DNA of 5,813 bases from NCBI GenBank assembly GCA_015057205.1, contig SVEW01000137.1, forward strand, positions 1 to 5,813. The letters run 5' to 3'. The DNA comes from Lachnospiraceae bacterium. GTDB lineage: Bacteria; Bacillota; Clostridia; Lachnospirales; Lachnospiraceae. This document shows positions 1 through 4,987 of the stretch, piece by piece; position 1 is the first letter of the stretch; every line of letters starts with the position of its first letter. A program made the position numbers and the translations under genes. The notes under the pieces were generated by a model. The model had not been told where the DNA came from. It did not search any database and saw nothing but the letters and a program-made list of their open reading frames with translations.

Positions 1-324
1 TACAGAGCTGTACTCTCCATCATTTTCAATTATGATAGATGGTACCATTGCACTTGTTCCGGTTCTTCTTGGCTCGATTGCCTTTACGGTACCGGAAACA
101 CTTGCATAAATTGGTGCAGAAACAAAGCCACCTGCTTCAGCTATAAGTTGACCCGCTAGAACATGATCGCCCTTAGCTACAACAGGATTCGCCGGAGCAC
201 CAATGTGTTGTGAGAGTGGATAAACCATGTCACCTTTTGGAAGATATTCGGTAACGGGTTTGTCCTTGGATAATTCCTTCCCCTCAAATGGATGTACTCC
301 ACCTTTGAAAGTTAAAATTCCCAT
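1..324 (-). CDS. rnfC: RnfC, electron transport complex subunit C (N-terminal part, cut by window edge)
   Basis: This is the peripheral iron-sulfur subunit of the Rnf complex. In anaerobes the complex transfers electrons from reduced ferredoxin to NAD+ and pumps Na+ or H+ across the membrane. Only the first 108 codons are present; the reading frame is open to the left edge. The N-terminus MGILTFKGGVHPFEGKEL is the typical RnfC opening. It is followed by a glycine- and valine-rich region (about residues 28-108) that fits the RnfC N-terminal barrel-sandwich (biotinyl/lipoyl-like) domain, including the stretch APIYASVSGTVKAIEPR. The FMN/NADH-binding and [4Fe-4S] cysteine regions would lie outside the window. 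The ATG at 322-324 is preceded by AGAAGGA (minus strand, 332-338) seven bases upstream, which supports this start. The remaining rnf genes probably follow to the left, which is inference. The gene is divergent from the exonuclease-like gene at 452. Confidence 0.93.
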   Translation of the reverse strand, partial: MGILTFKGGVHPFEGKELSKDKPVTEYLPKGDMVYPLSQHIGAPANPVVAKGDHVLAGQLIAEAGGFVSAPIYASVSGTVKAIEPRRTGTSAMVPSIIIENDGEYSSV

Positions 325-377
325 GTCGCTATCCTTCTTTCTGTTTTTATTTTTAAATAAATAAAATTCTCAATCAA

Positions 378-383
378 ATTATA
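378..383 (-). promoter_or_regulatory. Possible -10 box for rnfC
   Basis: The minus strand reads TATAAT here, about 54 bases upstream of the rnfC ATG. The hexamer at the expected -35 position (401-406, TAGCAT on the minus strand) is poor, and there is no TG extension. If used, the polymerase footprint would overlap that of the plus-strand promoter, so the two could not be occupied together. In such an AT-rich stretch one chance TATAAT is plausible. Confidence 0.4.
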
Positions 384-401
384 ATATATTTTCGGAAAAT
401 A

Positions 402-410
402 TGCTATAAT
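402..410 (+). promoter_or_regulatory. Extended -10 promoter for the exonuclease-like gene
   Basis: TGC followed by a perfect TATAAT (405-410) matches an extended -10 for the main vegetative sigma factor. No good -35 is seen: with a 17-base spacer the hexamer is TAATAT at 382-387. Extended -10 promoters often tolerate a poor -35. Transcription would start near 416-418, giving an untranslated leader of about 35 bases before the ATG at 452. Confidence 0.6.
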
Positions 411-442
411 TATTTTAGATTTTTTATTCAAACAAACAATAT

Positions 443-447
443 GGAGG
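443..447 (+). promoter_or_regulatory. Ribosome binding site (GGAGG) of the exonuclease-like gene
   Basis: GGAGG lies four bases before the ATG at 452 and fixes the start of this gene. The surrounding 15 bases (441-455) are identical to those around the cmk start on the other strand. This reflects the same strong Shine-Dalgarno and start arrangement and is not a meaningful repeat. Confidence 0.85.
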
Positions 448-451
448 TTTT

Positions 452-1468
452 ATGAAAGTAATTGAAAAGGAAATTAATCTAAAAACGACAAGCCCACAAA
501 GTCTTCTTTACCTTCAGGAAGGCACCCTTTTATTTGATATTGAAACCACCGGTTTTTCCCCGAAAACAGCGCGTTTGTACATGATTGGGGCCGCACATTT
601 GGAAGACGAAATTCTACACATACATCAGTTTTTAACCGAGTCGAAGGAAGATGAAGTTTTTTTATTGATAGCATTTTTTAATCACTGTCAGCAGTATTCT
701 TCATGTGTCACTTACAATGGTGCCGGGTTTGATATTCCGTTTTTGAAGGAAAAAGCTTCACGCTACAAGCTCGAAAATGTGTTTCCTAACCTTCAAGTGA
801 TAGACTTATACAAAGAACTTAAACCATACAAAAACCTGCTAAAAATAATGGATTTAAAGCAAAAAACGGTGGAAGCATTTCTTGGAATTGAACGTAAAGA
901 CATTTTTACGGGAGGCGAACTAATTTCACACTATTTAAAATTCGAATCAAATCAATCCGAAGAGGAAGAAAAACTATTACTTCTTCATAATTATGAAGAT
1001 GTTTTAGGCATGGCCTACCTATTATCCATACGTTCCTATTTGGATGCGTTTTCAGGCAAATTTGCCTATGAAAAAGGATATACAACCATTAGCATGGATT
1101 ATTATGGTCAGGACGAAGAACGGCTCGTTTTAGAGACGAAACTAGATACCCCGGTTCCTGTACCAATTTCCTATAGTAAAAGTTGCTATTATCTCACATT
1201 ACGGGATGACAGACTGATTTTAAGTACACAGGTAATAAATAATGCCATTCGCGTACCATATTTGGATTATAAAAACTATTATTACCTAAAAAATGAAGAT
1301 ATTGCAATATTGAAATCTTTGGCAGGTCATATAGATAAATCTGAGCGGGAAGCTGCTACTTTAGAAACGGCCTATGGTAAATTCCAATTATCCGACGAAA
1401 AATTGTTGTCTGCAAAGCTTTTTGAACCGTATATAAAAACAGTAATTGATTTATTATGTAACATATAA
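452..1468 (+). CDS. YprB-like RNase H-fold exonuclease-domain protein
   Basis: The 338-residue protein has an N-terminal RNase H-like exonuclease domain of the YprB type (RNase_H_2 family). The order of DEDD-type motifs is visible: D29 and E31 in LFDIETTGFSP (ExoI); N89, F93 and D94 in TYNGAGFDIPFL (ExoII); D118 in the conserved-looking IDLYKELKPYKNLL; and D183 in HNYEDVLGM (ExoIII). The third motif reads H179-x3-D183, which fits neither the textbook DEDDh (H-x4-D) nor DEDDy (Y-x3-D) spacing. All four expected acidic ligands are present, so two-metal nuclease activity is plausible, but the substrate is unknown. Residues from about 200 to 338 form a C-terminal extension that I cannot assign to a named domain. 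No signal peptide or membrane segment is seen, so the protein is probably cytoplasmic. The start is supported by GGAGG four bases upstream. The gene appears to be monocistronic, with its own promoter and a terminator right after the stop. Confidence 0.85.
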   Translation: MKVIEKEINLKTTSPQSLLYLQEGTLLFDIETTGFSPKTARLYMIGAAHLEDEILHIHQFLTESKEDEVFLLIAFFNHCQQYSSCVTYNGAGFDIPFLKEKASRYKLENVFPNLQVIDLYKELKPYKNLLKIMDLKQKTVEAFLGIERKDIFTGGELISHYLKFESNQSEEEEKLLLLHNYEDVLGMAYLLSIRSYLDAFSGKFAYEKGYTTISMDYYGQDEERLVLETKLDTPVPVPISYSKSCYYLTLRDDRLILSTQVINNAIRVPYLDYKNYYYLKNEDIAILKSLAGHIDKSEREAATLETAYGKFQLSDEKLLSAKLFEPYIKTVIDLLCNI

Positions 1469-1513
1469 AAAAGGTTATTACACTGCATCCCACGCAAGTG
1501 TAATAACCTTTTT
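1467..1513. terminator. Bidirectional rho-independent terminator shared by convergent transcripts
   Basis: GGTTATTACACT (1473-1484) pairs perfectly with AGTGTAATAACC (1497-1508) in a 12-bp stem around a 12-base loop, part of which (GC 1485-1486 and GCA 1494-1496) offers alternative pairing. The stem is flanked by A6 (1467-1472) and T5 (1509-1513). Read to the right it ends in a U tract for the exonuclease-like gene; read to the left it ends in U6 for the cheR end of the long operon. The A tract overlaps the TAA stop of the plus-strand gene (1466-1468). Confidence 0.93.
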
Positions 1514-1538
1514 GGCTTAGTTAAACAGTCCTACGACT

Positions 1539-1554
1539 TCAACTTTAAAGTTGA
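1539..1554. repeat. 16-bp perfect palindrome in the cheR 3' untranslated region
   Basis: TCAACTTTAAAGTTGA is its own reverse complement. It lies five bases beyond the cheR stop (two TAG codons in tandem at 1560-1562 and 1557-1559 on the minus strand) and about 25 bases before the terminator. Complementarity stops at both ends. It has no T tract of its own, so it is not a standard terminator. It could be a protein-binding dyad or a small 3' hairpin; its function is unknown. Confidence 0.6.
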
Positions 1555-1559
1555 TTCTA

Positions 1560-2348
1560 CTACTTCTTATTCTTGATGAAAAAGAAGGATTGGGCACGAT
1601 CAAAACCGATTTCTTTATAATTCATAATCTGTTCCGTGCTACCAATAAAGAGGACTCCATCATTAACAAGCGCTGCGTTAAACTTCTTGTATACTTCCTC
1701 TTTCGCTTCTTCCGTGAAATAAATCAATACATTTCTGCACACGATCAAATGGCAGCCAGTTGGGTAAGAATCCTTTAATAAATTATGTTCCTTAAACTCA
1801 ACTCTCTGTTTGATGGCATCAGAGATCTGGTAGGAGCCGCCTATTTCCGTAAAGAATTTCTTTTTCAAATCTGCAGGTACATTAGCCACACTCTTTGCAG
1901 AGTATAAGCCAACCTTTGCTTTTGCAATAACCTGCTTATCAATATCCGTAGCAAAAATCTTAATTTTCTCTAAAGGTAAATGTCTACTCAGTGCCATAAC
2001 CAAAGAATATGGTTCGTCTCCCGTGGAGCACGCAGCACTCCATATTTTGAGATTGTTTCCAAACTTCTCAATTAGTTTCGGGAATACTTCCTTATCAAGC
2101 AGAGTCCATTGTTCCGGGTTACGATAGAATTCAGAAACATTGATGGTAAGAAAATTTACAAATTCCTCAAAACGTTCCTTGTCATTTTTTATTAGAGTAA
2201 CATAATCGTCGTAAGTCTTACATTTGTTCTTCCCTATCAACGTATCAATACGTCTTTTCATCTGTTTTTCTTTATAAGCATTTAAATCTATCTTAGTTAA
2301 AGTAAAAACATCTTTTTTAAACTTCTCATAACCGTTCTCAATTGGCAT
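1560..2348 (-). CDS. cheR: CheR, chemoreceptor (MCP) glutamate methyltransferase
   Basis: This protein methylates glutamate side chains of chemoreceptors using S-adenosylmethionine, the adaptation step of chemotaxis opposed by CheB. The 262 residues are a normal length. The N-terminal helical domain (about 5-75) ends in LTINVSEFYRNP, with the conserved arginine at R76. The Rossmann-type methyltransferase domain follows: SAM motif WSAACSTGDEPYSL (103-116, with E112), ATDID (133-137), NLL (189-191) and CRNVLIYF (204-211). The residue usually Asp before LIxCRN is His200 here. The segment corresponding to the receptor-pentapeptide-binding loop (about 165-183) looks shorter than in the Salmonella enzyme as I remember it, which suggests a pentapeptide-independent type; this is inference. 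The start is supported by GAGAGG (minus strand, 2356-2361) seven bases upstream. It sits 40 bases after rpsA with no terminator or clear promoter in the gap, so it is probably the last gene of that operon. No other chemotaxis gene is in the window. Confidence 0.93.
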   Translation of the reverse strand: MPIENGYEKFKKDVFTLTKIDLNAYKEKQMKRRIDTLIGKNKCKTYDDYVTLIKNDKERFEEFVNFLTINVSEFYRNPEQWTLLDKEVFPKLIEKFGNNLKIWSAACSTGDEPYSLVMALSRHLPLEKIKIFATDIDKQVIAKAKVGLYSAKSVANVPADLKKKFFTEIGGSYQISDAIKQRVEFKEHNLLKDSYPTGCHLIVCRNVLIYFTEEAKEEVYKKFNAALVNDGVLFIGSTEQIMNYKEIGFDRAQSFFFIKNKK

Positions 2349-2388
2349 ACCGACACCTCTCTACTGTTTATTTGCTAAGCTTTTTAAC

Positions 2389-3477
2389 TTATTCTGCATC
2401 CTCTGTTTCAGCATTCTCGGGAGTTTCCTGTTCCAATAATGCTTTCATACTTAAACTAATCTTCTTGTCAGATTCCACAAAATCAACAATCTTAGCCTCG
2501 ATTTCCTGACCAACGCTTAATACATCGGATGGTTTCTCGATATGCTCTTTAGAAATCTGAGATACATGTAATAACGCATCTACGCCTTCTGCTAATTCAA
2601 CGAACGCGCCAAAATCTGTCATGCGGGCAACTTTACCCGTTACAATATTTCCAACAGCATAGCGTGTACTTGCGTTCAACCATGGATTCTGGTCTTCAAA
2701 TTTCATGCTAAGAGCAATCTTTGTATCCTTAATGTCTTTGATGAATACTTTAACTACATCGCCAACTTTAAAGGCTTTCTTTGGACTTTCAACTCTTCCC
2801 CAGGACATTTCGGAAATATGTAATAATCCATCTGCTCCACCAAGGTCGATAAATGCACCAAAATCAGTAACGTTTTTAACAGTTCCTTCAACCACATCAC
2901 CAACTTTAATCTTAGAAAACAGTTCTTTCTGTAATTCTGCTTTCTTAGCAGCAACCAACTGTCTTCTATCACCAATTACTCTACGTCTTCTAGGATTGAA
3001 TTCGGTAATAACAAATTCAATTTCCTGATTCTTATACTTGCTTAAATCTCTCTCAAATGTATCGGAAACAAGACTTGCAGGAATGAATACCTTAGCCTCA
3101 TCTACGATTACACTTAAGCCTCCGGAGAGAACTTCATTTACAGTAGCTTTCAAAACTTCCTGGTTGTTAAAGGCTTCTTCAAGGCGCTTGTTACCTTTCT
3201 CTGCCTGGAGACGTTTATAGGAAAGTAAAACCTGTCCTTCGCCGTCATTAACTTTAACAACTTTTACGTCCATCTTATCGCCAACTTTAACAACTGTTGT
3301 TAAGTCAACCGGCTCATTAGAATACTCGTTACGTGTTAAAATACCATCAGCTTTGTAGCCAATGTTGAGTACAATTTCTTCCGGTTTCACACTAATGACA
3401 GTACCTTCAACGACCTCCCCATTTCTTATAGTTTTTAATGAATTTTCAAGCATTTGTTCAAAGCTCATTTCTGACAT
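2389..3477 (-). CDS. rpsA: 30S ribosomal protein S1 (four S1 domains)
   Basis: This RNA-binding protein is of the S1 family, which in Gram-negative bacteria helps mRNA bind the 30S subunit; in Firmicutes the role is less clear. With the start chosen here it has 362 residues, shorter than the six-domain E. coli protein but usual for Firmicutes. Four S1 (OB-fold) repeats are visible at about 19-88, 104-170, 200-269 and 285-355. The last two are the most canonical (VTDFGAFIDL with GLLHISEMSW, and MTDFGAFVEL with ALLHVSQIS). An arginine-rich stretch NPRRRRVIGDRRQL follows domain 2 (161-174), and the C-terminal tail from about 349 is acidic. I chose ATG 3477 because GAGGAGG lies nine bases upstream. 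The frame extends to a TTG at 3495, but that codon overlaps this ribosome binding site. The first 20 bases overlap the end of ispH in a different frame, suggesting translational coupling. Confidence 0.93.
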   Translation of the reverse strand: MSEMSFEQMLENSLKTIRNGEVVEGTVISVKPEEIVLNIGYKADGILTRNEYSNEPVDLTTVVKVGDKMDVKVVKVNDGEGQVLLSYKRLQAEKGNKRLEEAFNNQEVLKATVNEVLSGGLSVIVDEAKVFIPASLVSDTFERDLSKYKNQEIEFVITEFNPRRRRVIGDRRQLVAAKKAELQKELFSKIKVGDVVEGTVKNVTDFGAFIDLGGADGLLHISEMSWGRVESPKKAFKVGDVVKVFIKDIKDTKIALSMKFEDQNPWLNASTRYAVGNIVTGKVARMTDFGAFVELAEGVDALLHVSQISKEHIEKPSDVLSVGQEIEAKIVDFVESDKKISLSMKALLEQETPENAETEDAE

Positions 3478-4321
3478 TTGTTTGAACCTCCTCAATTAAT
3501 TTATTTGGGGTAGATGCCCCTGCAGTAATACCTACAGAATGGAATTTGTTCATCTTGGTAACATCAAGATCGTCAACGGTTTGTATATAGTAAGTATTTG
3601 CACATTCTTTTTTGCAAATTTCATACAACTTCTGTGTATTGGAACTTGCAAGGCTACCAATTACAATCATTGCATCCAGTGACTTCGACAAACTCAGCGC
3701 TTCAGCCTGTCGATCCCTCGTTGCATTACAAATCGTATTGATAACACTTATATCATACCCTTTTTTGTTAATTATTTCAACTAATTCTTGAAATTTCTTG
3801 TAATTGTATGTTGTTTGAGATACAATACAGATTTTTTCATTGGGTTCAGCATGAAACTGAAGGGCCTCTTCCTCCGAGCCTATTACGGTATAACGGCTGT
3901 TCTCACACCAGCCACAAATACCAATAACTTCTGGATGGTTTTTATTACCAATAATCACAATCGTCTCACCGTTTTCGCTATGTTCTTGAACGGTCGTATG
4001 GATTTTCTTGACGAAAGGACAAGTCAAATCTTCCACCCTATGTGCCGAAGCCAGCATCTCATTATATCGCTTACGTGTCACTCCATGAGAACGAATAATA
4101 ATGATTCCTGTTGGCAAATCACTTGGTACCGCTTCCGTAGGATCGAGAATCCGTACACCTGCCTGTTCAAGTTCTCCCGTAACGACTTCATTGTGAATAA
4201 TTGGACCGTAGGTATATATCGGGCCTTCTTTTTTTTTAACACAATCGTATACAAAATCAACTGCACGGCGAACACCAAAGCAAAATCCTGCACTGTTTGC
4301 AACGATAACATTCTTTTCCAT
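3458..4321 (-). CDS. ispH: IspH, 4-hydroxy-3-methylbut-2-enyl diphosphate reductase
   Basis: IspH catalyses the last step of the MEP (non-mevalonate) isoprenoid pathway, reducing HMBPP to IPP and DMAPP with an iron-sulfur cluster. The 287-residue length is normal. The three cluster cysteines are C14 (in AGFCFGVRRAV), C101 (in DLTCPFVKKIH) and C198 (in NTICNATRDRQ). Substrate-pocket residues are also present: H43 (GPIIHNEVV), H79 (RSHGV), H129 and E131 (NKNHPEVIG), SQTT at 168-171, SSN at 226-228, and S270 in ASTP. The ATG directly follows the cmk TAG stop with no spacer (the junction reads ATGTAGATG on the minus strand), with AAAGGAAAG upstream as ribosome binding site. The 3' end overlaps rpsA by 20 bases in another frame. 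In several Clostridia IspH and S1 are one fused protein; here they are separate reading frames. Codons 29-31 lie in an unbroken run of nine A (4229-4237). Confidence 0.96.
   Translation of the reverse strand: MEKNVIVANSAGFCFGVRRAVDFVYDCVKKKEGPIYTYGPIIHNEVVTGELEQAGVRILDPTEAVPSDLPTGIIIIRSHGVTRKRYNEMLASAHRVEDLTCPFVKKIHTTVQEHSENGETIVIIGNKNHPEVIGICGWCENSRYTVIGSEEEALQFHAEPNEKICIVSQTTYNYKKFQELVEIINKKGYDISVINTICNATRDRQAEALSLSKSLDAMIVIGSLASSNTQKLYEICKKECANTYYIQTVDDLDVTKMNKFHSVGITAGASTPNKLIEEVQTNVRNEL
3487..3493 (-). promoter_or_regulatory. Ribosome binding site (GAGGAGG) of rpsA inside the ispH coding end
   Basis: The minus strand reads GAGGAGG nine bases before ATG 3477. It lies in ispH codons for E-E-V near that protein's C-terminus. 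Its strength and spacing fix the rpsA start and show that rpsA can be initiated independently of ispH. The alternative upstream TTG (3495) would have its start inside or before this site and is therefore unlikely. Confidence 0.88.
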
Positions 4322-4987
4322 CTACATTCTTTCCTTTGCAAGGTTAAATATTGTTGTAACCACTTCTGCAATTCCCATATTGGAACTGTCAAGATAAATT
4401 GCATCTTCTGCCTGTTTTAGAGGCGCAATTTCACGATTCATATCCCGCTCATCGCGTTCTATAATTCCTGCCTCTATCAGTTCAAAATCTGCATGTTCGC
4501 CTTTGGCTACTAATTCATCATAACGACGTTGAGCACGGGTATATGTACTGGCAGTCAGATAAATCTTCAACGGTGCATTTGGAAGTACGCAGGTTCCGAT
4601 ATCCCGCCCATCCATAATTACATCTTTTTTCGAAGCCAATTCTCTTTGCAGCTGTAATAAATGCTCTCTCACACATCCGTAAGCGCTGGTAACAGAAGCA
4701 GCTTCGCCTACTGCCTCTTCACGCAAAAAAGCCGTTACATTTTCTTCATTTAGCAGAACCTGTTGCTTTCCATCTTCGTAAGCAATCTCTACATGAGCTT
4801 CATTTACTACGGAGCAAATGGCATCTTCAGAAGCTATATCAACGCCTTTTTGCAGGAAAAAATAAGCCAAAGCACGGTACATAGCTCCTGTATCTACATA
4901 AATAAAATCAAGTTTGGTCGCCAGTTGCTTGGCGATAGTACTTTTACCGGCTCCAGCCGGTCCGTCAATTGCAATATTAAAACTCAT
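4322..4987 (-). CDS. cmk: Cytidylate (CMP/dCMP) kinase
   Basis: This cytoplasmic enzyme phosphorylates CMP and dCMP with ATP, for pyrimidine nucleotide recycling. The 221 residues are of usual length. The P-loop GPAGAGKS is at 9-16. The nucleotide-binding segment VDTGAMYRA is at 31-39, MDGRDIGT at 125-132 (D126, R128, D129), and the LID region with ERDERDMNRE at 177-186. This order is specific to CMP kinases among the P-loop nucleoside monophosphate kinases. The ATG at 4987 has GGAGG (minus strand, 4992-4996) four bases upstream. The first 11 bases overlap the end of the flavoprotein gene, and the TAG stop abuts the ispH ATG, so cmk is probably translated in coupling with both neighbours. Cmk-ispH-rpsA is a recurring cluster in Clostridia. 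Confidence 0.96.
   Translation of the reverse strand: MSFNIAIDGPAGAGKSTIAKQLATKLDFIYVDTGAMYRALAYFFLQKGVDIASEDAICSVVNEAHVEIAYEDGKQQVLLNEENVTAFLREEAVGEAASVTSAYGCVREHLLQLQRELASKKDVIMDGRDIGTCVLPNAPLKIYLTASTYTRAQRRYDELVAKGEHADFELIEAGIIERDERDMNREIAPLKQAEDAIYLDSSNMGIAEVVTTIFNLAKERM

Larger units (their letters stand above)
377..411. promoter_or_regulatory. 35-bp dyad with divergent -10 boxes between rnfC and the exonuclease-like gene
   Basis: Positions 377-393 and 395-411 form a near-perfect inverted repeat around g394: 15 of 17 positions are complementary and the core is TTTTCGGAAAA. Each arm contains a TATAAT hexamer pointing outward, at 378-383 on the minus strand toward rnfC and at 405-410 on the plus strand toward the 452 gene. 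The only two mismatches (384-385 against 403-404) give the plus side a TGC just before TATAAT, an extended -10, which the minus side lacks. The dyad is seen directly. A role as operator or shared bidirectional promoter is inference, and AT-rich intergenic DNA produces such symmetry more easily than average sequence. Confidence 0.55.

Noticed and set aside
325..451. Rex-type redox operator or riboswitch upstream of rnfC
   Set aside because: The dyad does not match the TTGTTAAA-type Rex half-sites I know, and no structured leader can be seen in the short AT-rich region.
474..674. Small minus-strand open frame opposite the exonuclease-like gene
   Set aside because: It is antisense to a gene with clear motifs and has no independent support.
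1551..1778. Plus-strand open frame of 75 codons opposite the end of cheR
   Set aside because: It is antisense to the conserved cheR C-terminus, and its apparent hydrophobic start comes from the complement of Lys/Asn/Phe codons.
2349..2388. Terminator or promoter between rpsA and cheR
   Set aside because: Only a short AAGCTT palindrome is present, with no G/C stem plus T tract and no recognisable -10/-35 pair.
3478..3495. TTG start for rpsA at 3495, adding six residues (MRRFKQ)
   Set aside because: The TTG overlaps the GAGGAGG that serves ATG 3477, and the added residues are a translation of the ribosome binding site itself.
3788..4420. Plus-strand open frame of 210 codons opposite ispH and the cmk end
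   Set aside because: It lies wholly antisense to two clearly recognised genes, its translation resembles no known family, and it has no good ribosome binding site. It is a shadow of minus-strand codon use.
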